Of a stretch of DNA of 64,000 bases, positions 50,320-62,356 are shown one piece after another (positions within the stretch are counted from its first letter, which is position 1; every line of letters starts with the position of its first letter). The notes beneath the pieces were generated by a model. The model had not been told where the DNA came from, ran no database searches, and worked only from the letters and a program-made list of their open reading frames with translations. The stretch comes from Strix aluco (Eukaryota; Chordata; Aves; Strigiformes; Strigidae), in the NCBI RefSeq assembly GCF_031877795.1, contig NC_133934.1, positions 106,332,610 to 106,396,609 of the forward strand. Reading direction: 5' to 3'. Position numbers and translations under genes: made by a program.

Positions 50320-53300
50320 CCTTTTTTATTTTTTTAAACAGAAAGCGCTGTAGAGAATGGAGATTGTTCTGAACTTGCTGAGTGCCTCAGACTTTGCCCC
50401 CCTCCTTTCTCCCCCTATGCTCTTTCCTCTAAACACAGCCCATGTCTCCATCTCTCTCTGTCTAATTCACCCTTACCCTCCTCTCTTTGTAGTCACATTT
50501 CTGTTTTTCAAACTCTTCCTCCTGAAATTCTCTCATATTCTCTGCTTGCTGCTCTGTTTGTTTGCGTGTCCCTCTTTGTACAGGTGTCATGTTCTCTTTC
50601 ACTCCATGAGTTTGGCTAATGTCACTTCTTTCTCTGTGCTGAACTGGATAAAAGGTGCTGGGAAGTGCATGCTCCCTATGCCAGCACAGGGTCTGTCCCA
50701 CCTTGCCCTGCCCTGGGACTCCCTGGGACACCAGAGATCATCAGAGCATCTCAGAGTTGCCCTGTGAACTGATTTTCAGCACTTTCACCCTCATCCCCTT
50801 CTCTTCAAGGGCTCCACCTAGTCACTGTGGTCCTCTACATCACCCAGTAGTGCCCAAGCGGTGTGAGCACCAGGAAGGGTTTCAGCAGGACTGGCTGTGT
50901 GTTTGTGGGGGAGCTTTCTTCTTACTTGCTGAAATACTTCCACATGCTTTGGTGGGGTTGTTATGCTCTCTTTTTTATAGCTGACTCATTATAAAATCTA
51001 GAGTAATGCATGATAACACAGAAACAGGTGGTCAAAATAACCATGCTGCCCCTTTTTAATCCCATGCTGATGGACCAAACACATAGAGGCAAAGAGAAGT
51101 TAGATGATGGCCAAGAAAGCAGTAATAAATAGGAACATTAGTCATTTTAGCTCAGTAGCATTGAAGCAGTATGTACTGTCTTGTTTGGTTCCCCATCTTC
51201 CCTCTATTAATTTGCCTTTTTTTTTTTCTCTCTTTGTATACCATCTATCAACTTCCATGTTGTTTTCTCACTGACCCATTTAATGAAATGATTGTTTAGC
51301 ACTTATATCTAATTTTTGTAATATTTAAGTTCTGTCTTTTCTTTTTCTCTTTTTCAGTGCTTTCCCCTGTTTGAGAAGTTGTAATCCTCCCTTCTCTTTC
51401 CCATCCATCTTCTTGTGTTATCTCAGTCACTGTCCTTGGTTCACTGTCACTGCTTGGCTCTTTTCCCCCCAGACAACTCCCCTTTCTGTTCCTTTTACAT
51501 ATTCCAGTCTCACTGAATGGAGCAGACCTTTCCCAGTCTCATTCTGCTCTAGTCATTATAATTGACACTTCAGAGCCATCAATTGGGATGGATTTAGCAG
51601 AAGGCTGACCATGCAGTCTCTCCCCTTTTCTACTTTTTTGATGAGCTGCACAGAGAGAGAGAGAGAGATGATGAGAAGCAGCCATACAAGCTGTTCCTCA
51701 GACCTCATTGCTGCAGCCTTGCAAAGTTGGTGGCAGAATACTGTCTGAGGAAGAAAATAGCTAGTAGTGGAGGCTTTTGAAAATGTCTGATCATTTTTAG
51801 TTTGAGATGCAAGGCCTAGGCTTCCCCACCTGAAGGCAACCTGGGCTATGTGAGTGCAGAACAACAGCTCAGACTGGGTAGCTTGAGGCTACCAGCTTAC
51901 AGTAGCCTCTATGGAATCTCTGCTGTTTAAGGCTTGGCAAGACCAGGACTGGGTGCTTAGTCCCTGGGTCAGACTGCCTATCATACTATTGTGTTTTGTC
52001 TCCAGAACACCTCTGGCCAGAGGTCAGAGTACCTGAGGGGCTGACATGAAGCCTATGTTGGCCTTATTATCAATTGTATTAGACCAGAGCTACCTATTAA
52101 TAAGGGATTTTCCTCTTTACTCATTAGTTGACTGGTGATACTAGAAACTCAAGGCTAAGCCCTCAGCATCTTTAGAAGACGACAATATGAGTAACTCAGA
52201 ATTTCAACACACAAACTATTTACGACAAGCATTACTCTCCATTTCCATTTTACTGGTGATTTGCACAAGAAATCAGCAAGAAACGGACACTTTGTTAAAG
52301 AGGAAAGGCTAAATATACATATTCTCACAAATCACTCTGGCTTCAAAGATTTCTAAGTCTGGCTCTGGGCCTACTCTTAACTGTCTGTTAACAATTTGCT
52401 CTTTGCCAGTAATTGTCCCATGGGGATAAGTGAATGAAGAGAAATTGCTAAGGATTGAATGTATTTTGGTGACCACTCTGTCCTCCAGCTAGGTTTCGAA
52501 GAGACCATATATTCCTGGACATGTCCTCTACTTGTCAGCGATGAAACTTGGTGCTAAATGGGAGGCCTTGCCTTGTGTGGAGGGTCTGCTTCTGTCTGGA
52601 TCTCCCAGAGGAGCTAGAGATTACTCAAGCTCAACACATGGTCATGGGTAGATGGGATTAGGCTAAGAAGAGGTAGGAGATCTGCCTGGGGTGGGAGTTA
52701 GGAGAGGTTGTTTGTGCTGCTTTATGCAGTACTCCATACACTGTGACAGTGAGCAGTTCTGTCTGCCTTCACGTTCTCCTGCATGATCTAGACGAGAAGT
52801 ATTTCTGTTTTCACATCAATTTATTGTGAGTGCTGTGTTGGATTGAGTTTCCTGCAGTCTATAGAATGAGACAACGTGCACCTCATCCTGAGCCTAGAAG
52901 AATGGCTTTTGTCAAAGGAAGAGAAGAGTTCAGTCCCCATAATTTTTTTCAATCTGCGGCTGCACAGCTGACACTTTGACTTCTCTGTTGCAGCTTTTCT
53001 CTCCAGTATGGACCTTGCCAAAGACCCCTTTGTCGTCTCAGAAAAGGACTTTTGACAGTCTTAAGTACAGCATTAGCAATAGACAACAAAAAAAGCCTAA
53101 TAACTAAAGCATTAACTAATATTAAGTATGGGAGTAATGGGTTAGATAGACTAATTTAGTAGAATCTTTATTATCTTCCTGTCCACTGCAAATTTGTCTG
53201 GGATGTCAAAGGTTTATATTGAAAAAAGAAATAAAATTGAAGTGATGGGGTTTTTTTCATTGCATCATTCACATGCAAGGTGGAAGAAGTTCAACTTTGC

Positions 53301-54110
53301 ATCCTAGTCCCATCCCCTAGTGTTTATGCAAGCTGGATGAATTTTCAAGGCTGCTTACCTTCCCAAAGAGGGAGAAAGTTATTTCTAGCAATGTCAGGAT
53401 TCAAGGGGATTCTGTAGCTATTTGTCAGGTGAGTGATTGTGAGCTGAAGGACAGCAAATTCATGAAGACATAAACATGGTGCATGAGATGGCTTGGGGGC
53501 TGGTGGGCTGTATCGCAGCAGCGGTACCTCTAAAAGGGGAAATACCTCTGAAGGAGACACACATGGAAAGAGTAGTGCAAAAGCTGGATCACAGTCCAGT
53601 CCAGGGTAGCTTTCCTCCACTTGTACATCATTTCTGTGAGGGAGACGGTCAGGGATCCTAGTTTTTAGCCACCTGTTGAGGAATCAGCTAATGACAGACA
53701 CTCTGAACAGTCATGCATGACCTCCCCATGTAGCTGGGAGGGAGACCAACACTTCTGTGCATCTTCTTTGGCCACTGGGGAAAGACATTTAAGATGAACT
53801 GTCAGCTGGGCCTTTAGGAGCTCAAAAACTCCACCAGGCTTTTGGTTATGAGTATGCAGGTTCTGCCACCATGTAAAGCATCTCTCCAGCCACTAAAACT
53901 GCTGATGTTTGGAACTTCTTCATTGCTTTTTCCTCAAATGTGAGTAGGGGGTCACTGGGGCTGACAGGGAGAGGAGGGGTGGAGGAGATGGCAGTGAGGG
54001 TGAGAGGGGATGGTTGGTTGGTACAGCTGCCCTTCTGCTGGGAGTCCCTCCCGAATTCCCTGCCACTCTCCTGCTTAGCCTGATAGCTCCTCCAAGTTCT
54101 CTAATCACCT
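50320..54110. other. Intergenic, no recognisable gene
   Basis: Mostly pyrimidine-rich then AT-rich unique DNA. The only clear repeat is an (AG)n run at 51652-51668. No exon, RNA or transposon recognised. Confidence 0.6.
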
Positions 54111-54119
54111 TCTTGCTGT

Positions 54120-54480
54120 AATGAGCCTCTCATCTCACTGATGGAAATCAGGGTATTTGGTTATGAAAGGGACACTGTTAATAACACGATCTCTCTCTTC
54201 CCCACTCCATCCCCCACTCCCCCCGCCAGCCCCCCTCCCAGCTCTCCACACAATTCTCTCAATTAACGATAGGCAGAAATTAATTTTTCCCCTGGACTGA
54301 AACAATTGCTTGGCGGAGGATTGCCAGCTCGGCTCCAGATAGGGACCTTTCCCAGCAGGGCCCAGAGAAAGGAGGAGAGACCGAGGCGATAAGCAGGGCC
54401 CTATCAGCAGCCACAGGACGCAGTAATACAAATGTTATCCTTAGAAATGTATTTAAAGAGGATATGTTTATAATTCGAAG
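54120..54480. promoter_or_regulatory. Candidate enhancer with five GATA-type sites
   Basis: Unique block with five GATA cores within 172 bases: GATA at 54268, GATA at 54338, GATAAG at 54388, TATC at 54402 and TATC at 54436. They sit among homeodomain-like cores (TCAATTAACG, AAATTAATTTTT) and retained CpGs. A pyrimidine-rich part (54190-54250) precedes the cluster. The motif density is suggestive but unverified. Confidence 0.4.
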
Positions 54481-55121
54481 GGGATTGTCAGGCTGCTCCC
54501 CTCCCCCTCCCCATGGATCCATGCTGCTGCCTTCTTCCTTACCGTGAAGTGCTCTCAACCCTCCGAAAGGTTTGGCAATGTCAGCACCACAGGCTCCCCT
54601 GGCCACAAGCATGGTAGGAGGAGGGGGTGCCTGGGTGCAGTGCTGGGAACGGCCGTGGAAGGCCACAGCACCCGGCATGCAAAAGCCAGGTAAGGCAGTG
54701 AGAAGGATCTGCTCAAAGGGCAGGGGCTTGCAGCAGATCTACTTACGTCTTGAGGAACAAGAGGCAAGGACCAGGCAAATATACACTGTGCAGAAAGAAA
54801 GCAGTGGTAGGAGGAATGGGCAAGTACCTGGAGATAAGGGAGGAGAGCCCTAGCTGCAGGCTGGTCTGGAGGGCAGAGGGAGGGTAAGTACAGGCTAGGG
54901 CAGGGATCCAGCTGCTGTTGCATGCAACTGTGTTCCAGTAACACTTGTGATTCAGAAAATGCTGTCCCCTTGGTTGCTTTCTAAAGCTGCACATTTATAG
55001 ATCCCGTATGCATAATAGCTCCATGTTTAAAAATAAACCACATGGCCCAGCCCAACCTACGGTTGCCAGCCAACCTGCAGGGCTACCTGAGTGTGCCCCT
55101 GGCTGAAACACCCAGCCCAGC

Positions 55122-55719
55122 TGTCGTGGTTTAAACCCGGCTGGCAGCCAAACACCACATAGCCGCTCACTCACCTTCCCCTACCTGGATGATAGGGGAG
55201 AGAATTGGAGAGATAAAGGCAAGGACACTCATAGGTTGAAACAAAAATTATTTATTAATTGAAATGAAATAAAATAATAAAAATAATGGTAATATTAACA
55301 ATAGAAAATACAAACGAGGAATGCACAATGTGATTGCTCATCACCCGCTGACTGATGCCCAGCCTGTTCCTAGCTAGTGATCCCAGAGAAGAGAAGATCC
55401 CGAAACCGCAACCCTGGAAGCAAGAGAGTGAGCTTCCCAGCCAACCCTCATCTATATACTGAGCATGACATTATAGGATATGTAGTATTCCATGGTCAGT
55501 TTGGGTCCGTTGCTTTGGCTATTCTCTCTCACAGCTTTTTGTGTAGCTGCACGCTAGCAGGACATGGGAAGTTGAAAAGTCCTTGATTTCTTAGCAACAA
55601 TTAAAAACATCAGTGTATTATCAACATTCTCACACCAAATCCCATACTGAATACAAAACACAACACTATTCTAGCTGCTAAGAAGAAAAATTAGCTCTAT
55701 CCCAGCTGAAACCAGGACA
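55122..55719 (-). mobile_element. Solo LTR of an avian endogenous retrovirus (ERVL-like)
   Basis: A 598-base element bounded by TG...CA, whose ends carry related inverted termini (TGTCGTGGTTT at one end; the reverse complement of the other end reads TGTCCTGGTTTCAGCTGGGA). That second end is the typical start of a common bird ERV LTR family, so the element lies on the - strand. A poly(A)-signal-type AATAAA is present on the - strand at about 55250, in an AT-rich segment. No gag, pol or env remnant lies next to it, so it is a solo LTR left by recombination. The 5-base flanks (CCAGC left, CCACA right) match only at the first three positions, so the target-site duplication has decayed or the ends are off by a base. 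Confidence 0.85.
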
Positions 55720-55840
55720 CCACACATCTGGTGAGGAGAGCAGCTTCGCCCTTCCCCTCAAATAAGGAGTGACAACACATCCAATGAGGCCTTCTGGCAA
55801 CCCACGCTTGCCTGCTTTATGCAGATTTGTGACATGCCCT

Positions 55841-55860
55841 CCAATCCTATATAAGACCTG
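55841..55860 (+). promoter_or_regulatory. Isolated TATA-box-like site
   Basis: TATATAAG at 55848-55855 with CCAAT at 55841-55845, just downstream of the solo LTR. The CCAAT is too close to the TATA for a standard promoter arrangement, and no gene follows; probably fortuitous. Confidence 0.15.
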
Positions 55861-55869
55861 CTGCTCTCC

Positions 55870-58800
55870 TGCATACCAGTTATCTCATTGCAACAGGCAG
55901 ATAATTGCAAGATGCAGGAACAGCAGGAGAGGAGAAAGAGACTCACGGAGGACTTTCAGGAAGCAAAACCTGCAATCATTATAACTGCATAAGGCATCAT
56001 TTCAGCCTCCTTGAGGCTCCACCAGTCTTTGTGGGTGATCCCCACACTTGGCTGAGCTGGCTTTCTTTGAGGCCTATAGCTTTTGAAACACCGCTTGTTC
56101 TTGTTGAGGGCAAGCTAGCGCTCAGTTCCTGCCACCCGACATTAACATCCACAATGTTCCAGCCCTCACCAGCATCACTGTTGCCACTGCCAGCTCTCTG
56201 CTGCCAAGGAGAATGTATTTTTTTTCTGAGCATCAAAGCATCCTCAGGGGATTTAGTTGGGTCCCTGAGGCTGACTAGGAGACTGCAGAGTGCCCCTCTG
56301 GGTGTCTCAGAGGCCACTGTTGTTACACCAGCAATGGCAGGTGGACAGGCACTGTAGTAAGAACCCAGACCATACCAGTCCTACAGAAGCCCTTGATCTA
56401 TTGCCAGATAAAGTAAAATTATCAAATAAAACATGCTAGATAAGAGATGAGTAGCTTCATGACCAGGCTTTCAGTTGTAAGACTAAGGGGATTCCTGTAA
56501 TTTGTTTAGTAGTTCTTCAGTTCCTGCCTTTCTTGCCCTCAGTTTCTCTTTTTATTTAGTTCTTGCTTCCAAGTTACAGCATTATTAATTGTCTGTCTGC
56601 TATATTTAAATGTCCTTTCCATGGAAGAATCCAAGTAAAACTGATTTACCTAAATTTTTAAAATTTCTTCCCCAAGGAACTCTGCATCTCTAATACCTTG
56701 TCTCTCGCCTGTCATGGTAATAATCACATTTGTTTTATGTTACCTCACGCTTATATTTACAGTGTAGTCTCCACAGCAATCAGAAGTTTCACTTGGCCAT
56801 ATCAGCAGGAGTGGCACCTTGTCACAATTCCTAACCATGTACCCCGCACATAGTCATTGCTCAGCTGGCTGCTAGCAGCCACGAAGTCCCCGTGAATCCT
56901 GACTGAGGTAGGGTCTGCATCTCTATTCAGTGCTCAGCACACAATACTGGAAGGAGTGTGGCCCTCATATGCACTAGGTTCCACAAATCTCCTGGCTCCC
57001 CTCACTTCAGCTCGTTCTGTCTCCCCCATGCAGACTTTGTCCATCCTCTACCAGATGTGTGAAGGCAGGCAGCAGTCCCAGAAGGTGCAGAGCATCTCTA
57101 TGACTAGTGGGGCAGCAAGGGTAGAGGAGGTGATTTGATAGACCCTGCTGGCCTGCCACTGCAGGGGAGCAGCGTTAGACCAGAGAGGATCTGATTCAGT
57201 AAGTCTAAAGAAAAGATGCATGTTTTAAAATACAAAATTCATTTATTGCTGTTAAGTGCGAAAACCTCTTCCATTTGCTGTGTGCAAGTGAAGTCTTTTG
57301 GCTTCATGCAGAGATGCTGTGGGCAAACAATAAGACCTAAAAGCCAGCCCACATTTAACAGGACTAGCTTGATCCACTGGGAGATTAAAATGCAACATTT
57401 ACAGACAGGCCAGCCCCACTTTCTAAGGTCACTGGAAATTAAGCACAGGTCTGTCATAGGACACTGAAATACAGGTCATCCCTGATTATTGGGACTATCA
57501 GGAATCCTTCAAAGTCCACATTATATGAAAACCAAAGACGTCAGCAGCAGATTACTCAGAGGAACATAAATGAAGGCCTGAGTTTCATTTCACCCTCAAA
57601 GACACTTGAGAACTAGAGCATATTAAGGAAACACCCGCTGATGCTCGTAGCCCAGTAACCAGAAATAAACTGACCCTCTCTGCCCCACAGCCATTGGCAG
57701 GAGTCCTGATGTTGGGCTGAGAAAGAACATTGACTGTAGAGAAAAAAAGTATCTACTATCATAGTGTGTAAAAGAATGCAGACAGGATATCTGCCCTGCA
57801 AATAACATCAAAGAAGAAGCAAATGAAAACACCAAATTTCGGGTTTTTTTCTGTCTCTGCCCACTCCTGCCCTGACTCCCTCAGCAGCTTGGTTTCCCTC
57901 CGAGTTCCCAGTGCTGCTGGACAGCTGCCTCAGATCAGCATGCAACGATACTGATGGTGTTGTGGTAACCTCTGTCACAGGTGAGCATGTGGCAACTTGC
58001 ACTTCCAGAGCCATGGGAGTCACTAATTTGAACTCTGGCTGACTTCTTTGGCAACACCCATGGAATGACACCAGGGTGTGAAGCTGGGATGGGACCACTG
58101 TGTGAGGGAAGGCCACGGAGCTGTCTCTGCAGTTGACTGATGAGCTGGAGCTCCTGTGTTCTTCTCACACCATTTGTTCCCTTCCCTCAGCATCTCCCAC
58201 TGTTGCCAACTTGACAATCCTCAGTGAGGTTGTAGAGCCACCTATTCTGGTGACAGTAGCATTCATCCCTTTTTTCCTCATATTTGGTAGTAGTAAAATA
58301 TTCTTAATTGGTAGTGGCATGCCCAGCTACCCAGAAAGGGCTGAGGCTGCTACTAGGAGGCAAGACCAGTTGCATGGCCTTTACTAGCAGGGGTTCCTAT
58401 GAAGCCAGTGGTACAAAACGTTAGGAAGAGAAGCTAAGCTCTGTAAGCGTGTTGGGTATTGCGGCACTGTCCTCCCTAGCCAAGTTCTTGGGGCTCGTAT
58501 TCACTGATAGTAGTCCCATGCATGCCAGCCTCCTCCCCTCCCTGCCATCTTCATCCAGCTTTTGTTGCTGGGCTGTCCATGCTGAACCAGCCTGGCAACA
58601 GTCACCTCATACAGATGTCCATGTTGGTGGACTGGCATCTCCAGATGGGAGCAATCCAAGGCAGACTGTACCAGCTGCCGGTGGGAGGCACCAGGGAGAG
58701 TCTTGTCATGTGCAGAGCCTTGCAGATACCATTTCTTTCCACATTCAGGTGCTGTTTAAGCTTGGACAGTGCTGGCAGTTGGGAAACTGGGCTTTGAAGG

Positions 58801-59140
58801 TGTCTGAGGAAGTGTTCTTACAAGACAAGTAGACACAACCCATTAGTCACACCAAGATGCTGGTTTGTTTTGGCAAAGACATGCAGAGAAGGTCTCTCCC
58901 TCTGGCCCGTGTATATCTGTCTCTGGTAACAGCTGGATCGCTGAGCCAGAGTATATCCCACCAAACCCATACAGCTTGACCAAACTGACAGCCTGAGACT
59001 TTTAGTGGGCAACTCACAGCTTGACAGCCAAAGTCTTCAGAAACTCCTTCCGGGTGGTGGGGTGGGAGGGAAATGTGGTGATATAGCCTTGTCCACCATG
59101 CACTTCTTCACTCCCTCCCTTTCAGCCCTGTCCTTTCTCA
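55870..59140. other. Intergenic, no recognisable gene
   Basis: No gene, RNA or clear transposon recognised. Frames up to 150 codons (55905-56357) carry no known domain. Confidence 0.6.
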
Positions 59141-59149
59141 ATACCCAGG

Positions 59150-59480
59150 AAAGATTAACTCCTCTCCGCGCGCCAGAGAAAGTTATTATCATTAATGAAG
59201 AATTAAAAGGGAGCGATTAATAAAGGGCCCTTATCTGGCAGCGAGGAGGAGGCTGGACAATGGGAGGAAGATGGAGAAAATGAAAAACAATAAATATGAA
59301 GCGTAAAAGGAGGCGAGCACTGCTCCCACTTGTTAGATCGCAGCTGCATCTCCTGAGGGGGGAAGGCTCCAAATTGCTAATTACTGCCTCTGAAAAGACC
59401 TCGCTCTGATATGTTTTCTGCTGAAAGGTTCCCATTAATGAAGCAGCGATGATGCCATTTCCCTTTGACTTGCCTTCAAT
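59150..59480. promoter_or_regulatory. Candidate conserved noncoding element rich in homeodomain cores
   Basis: Dense TAAT/ATTA cores: TTATTATCATTAATG at 59183-59197, AATTAAAA near 59201, GATTAATAAAGG near 59215, CTAATTAC at 59377-59384 and CATTAATGAA at 59433-59442. CTTATCTGG lies at about 59230, and an ACAATGGG Sox-like core near 59257. CpGs at 59165-59175 and 59310-59340 are retained. Unique and AT-rich without being low-complexity, which is the classic look of a developmental enhancer. It lies about 3 kb before the GPATCH2L promoter. Confidence 0.45.
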
Positions 59481-59589
59481 TCCCTCCCTGAGCTTCCTCC
59501 CAAGCCGGGAACAATGAGGCCCTGGGAGCTGGCGGCTCCCACAGGCCTCTCAGAGACTAGGCCGGGGGCAGCCGAGTGAGGGGATCCGA

Positions 59590-59800
59590 GCCGGCTGTGA
59601 AATATGGAGGGGGGAGATAAGGCAAAGACAGAGGAAAGAGGCTCACTCCCAGGAGCCCAGGGAAAATTTGCAGTTATTATGAAGGAGATGAGACAGATTA
59701 AAAGCCCTTGTGTTCTGTGCTGCCCTTTTATTTAGTGGCTTCATCTCCGAGATGAAAGAAGTTGGAAATGACTTTCTCTGCATTTTGCTGCAAGAAGCTT
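59590..59800. promoter_or_regulatory. Candidate conserved noncoding element
   Basis: Continuation of the same texture: GGAGATAAGGC at about 59614, GCAGTTATTATGAAGG, CAGATTAAAAGCCC and TTTTATTTAGTGGC. It may be one unit with the block before it. Confidence 0.3.
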
Positions 59801-59809
59801 CACGGCACA

Positions 59810-61480
59810 TTTTTTGACTTTATTCCTCCCTTTGTCTCTTGTCCCCTTTCTGTCTCTCTTTTTCCTTTTAACCCCTGGAAGGTTTCACTGGGAAGAGCCA
59901 TGGGACCAGGCAGAGCATTTGCCTGGGTAGAGCAACGACCCCTCTACTCTCCCCTTCCTAGTGGGCTGTACCTCTCCCGCTGCTTGCCCAAGAGGGAACT
60001 GGGCAAAGGCGCTGCAGCAACACCCTGATAGCATCCAGCCGAGCTTCCTCTCTTGCTCACCTCAGAAAATGTCCCTCACCACTAATGTCTCCTCTCCCGC
60101 CTCCAAGCCCAGCAACAGTTCAGCACTGATGACCATAGCCTATGGACAGGAAAAAGAAACCTGTACGTACGAAGCCCAGTGGCTGATAACAATCCAGCTG
60201 GGATAAGAGTGTTGAACATTTTGCATCCCTAGAGCATTTCATGAGCAAAAGTAGTGCTGAGAAGATGGGCCAGTTTCCGTTGTGCATGCAGGCAACCTGC
60301 AAACTGCACAGAGAGTAAATAATTTGCCAGGGACATGGAATGAAGTTGAATGCAGGCAAGGATTCAAAACTTATGGTCACTGGCCCATGTCAGAGTGTAT
60401 CTTGTAAGACAAGATAGATATACCATCAATTGCTCAAAAACAGATTACCCCAACTGCCCCATTATATTTCTCTAACTTGTATTCCCAGTTTTCTGACTTT
60501 TCCCTGTACACATCAGTACTCCTTTGCTGCATCTTTAGTTCTTGGGACTCTTGCAATTGCAAAAGCAGCTTCGCTTTGTCTTTTGCTTTTGCCCTATTCC
60601 TTTCCCAGAAAATCAACCCTGCGCAGCAGTCTGTTGCCTTTACTCAGGCCAAATGCTGCCAACATCTGTTGAAATTTGGTTTCAAGTGTTGAAAATGGCA
60701 AAAACATCGGATGGGTGAAGTACAATTTATATCAGTTGCAAACCAGTTTATTGACCAATAGAAAGAGCAGAGAACTAGCCGGGAGAATAAAGGGAAAAGA
60801 AGAGAAATTAGAGTGGGCATCTGCTGCCATCTCCCCAGGACATCCAAACACTGGTTTTCTTGTACACAATTGTTTGTCTGGTTTGTTATCCTGCCTGGAA
60901 CGACAGCCAGTACTGAATGCTTGAAATGAAGGGGTAAGAAGCTCTGAAGTGGATGTTTACAGAATAACCTTCCCATCAGGGGAGTTTCTCTCTAACCCAG
61001 ACATTTTGTAGCTGTTTTATATCCTGAAGCATGAAAAAGGATTGCAGCGGTAAAACAGGATTAGATTTTAGGAGGGATTGGCTCTCAGATCTGAGAGTAA
61101 AAAGAAAACCCCTGTATTGGAAATAGGAAACCGACAGAGAAAACAAAATACTGCAGGCAAGTAGGGTGAGTTACTGCCACAGAAAGGGTTAAAAAGACAA
61201 AAGGACAGAATTTTACAGACAGATTGGTACGCAGAAAGTAACTTAAATGAAGTCAGCTATTGGAAATGGGATAAAAATGATCTACCTAATGACTGTTTTT
61301 CTTCTTTTAATATTTCTTTTCCAAGGAAATTTCTCAGAGAACTAAAAGGTAATGAAAATGTTAACATGACAGCTCAGACTGACATAAAGGACTAGTCAGA
61401 GAAACGGCATGTAGAAAGCTCAGTGAAGTGAAACGATGACTGTCCTATTGGGGTGTAGGAATCAACGGCAAACTAAGGAT
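59810..61480. other. Intergenic, no recognisable gene
   Basis: No gene recognised. The later part (from about 61080) may be an unrecognisable 5' extension of the old LINE fragment that follows. Confidence 0.5.
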
Positions 61481-61489
61481 TCAATTCTT

Positions 61490-61900
61490 TTTGAAGTATC
61501 TTGACAAACTAGGGAGGGTGCCAGAGGACTGAGGAAAAGCAAGCACCATACCAGTCTTTTTTGGGGGGAGCAGGGAGGAGGCAGTGATCTTGCCAATTAT
61601 CACCCTTTCAGAGTAACTTCTGTTCCTGGTGACATGATGGAATAAATAGAGGTGGAAAAAAATGTAGAAATACAAAGGATAAGAGATCTATGAGCAACAA
61701 GCAGCAGCGTAGATTTATAGAGAACAAATCACATCAGACAAACCTGATTACTTTCTCTGATTGAATTTACAAAATTAGTGAAGAGAATGCTATGAACATA
61801 ATATATCTGGACTTCGGCAAAGCCTTTGATATGCTGCCTCGTAAAATGTTACTTGAAAAATGAACCGGTATTGGCTTGAATATGAATGCAGCCACCTGGG
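61490..61900 (+). mobile_element. Ancient CR1-type LINE fragment (reverse transcriptase region)
   Basis: Diverged ORF2 piece in CR1 order. GGGTGCCAGAGGACTG... is the segment where intact copies encode Val-Pro-x-Asp-Trp-Lys. Then come CACATCAGACAAACCTGATT and ATAATATATCTGGACTTCGG, which translates to Ile-Ile-Tyr-Leu-Asp-Phe-Gly-Lys-Ala-Phe-Asp, a reverse transcriptase motif. The frame is broken, a stop follows at about 61861, and the copy is internal-only, with neither end present. Much older than the 42.6-44.9 kb copy. Confidence 0.8.
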
Positions 61901-61901
61901 T

Positions 61902-61926
61902 TAAAAAAACCAACCAACCAACCAGG
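61902..61926 (+). repeat. A-run followed by (AACC)n microsatellite
   Basis: Seven A then about four AACC units (61908-61924), at the edge of the old LINE fragment. It may be derived from a tail-like sequence. Confidence 0.8.
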
Positions 61927-62187
61927 AAAACAATATGAAAGGTGAGAAATAAAAGGGAGTGGTAAGCCAAACTGGGTGGTGGCAGGGTCACACCTGGCTT
62001 TACTCTGACGGCTGTCGGTGATGTGTAAGATGGGAGGGATGACGGGCAAAGAGGTGCAAGGCATGAGAGGGGAGTAACACTGTGAGGTTTAATTTAGGAG
62101 ATAACCAATTCCCATCGTGATATACACAATTAGTGTGCCAGCAGCTAAATGGAGGCGTTCGGGTACCGAGTTTATTGGTTGTCTATT

Positions 62188-62201
62188 AAAAAAAAAAAAA
62201 A
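62188..62201 (+). repeat. Poly(A) run of 14
   Basis: Uninterrupted A14 in AT-rich DNA just before the CpG island. No element is recognised upstream that it would terminate. Confidence 0.9.
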
Positions 62202-62356
62202 GAATAAATATAATAACCAAGCAACTAAAGGGTAAGCGTATGGCAAGGGCTGCCCCGTTAGCAGGTAAATGCTCTGTAATGGCTCCAACAACGGCACCAA
62301 CCACAGCGTGGGTCGAGGAGAAGCGATCAACCCTCTCGCAGACCCGCAACCCGGCT

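Noticed and set aside
55841..55860. TATA plus CCAAT as a real promoter
   Set aside because: Spacing of the two motifs is wrong and no downstream exon or frame is supported; kept only as a low-confidence site.
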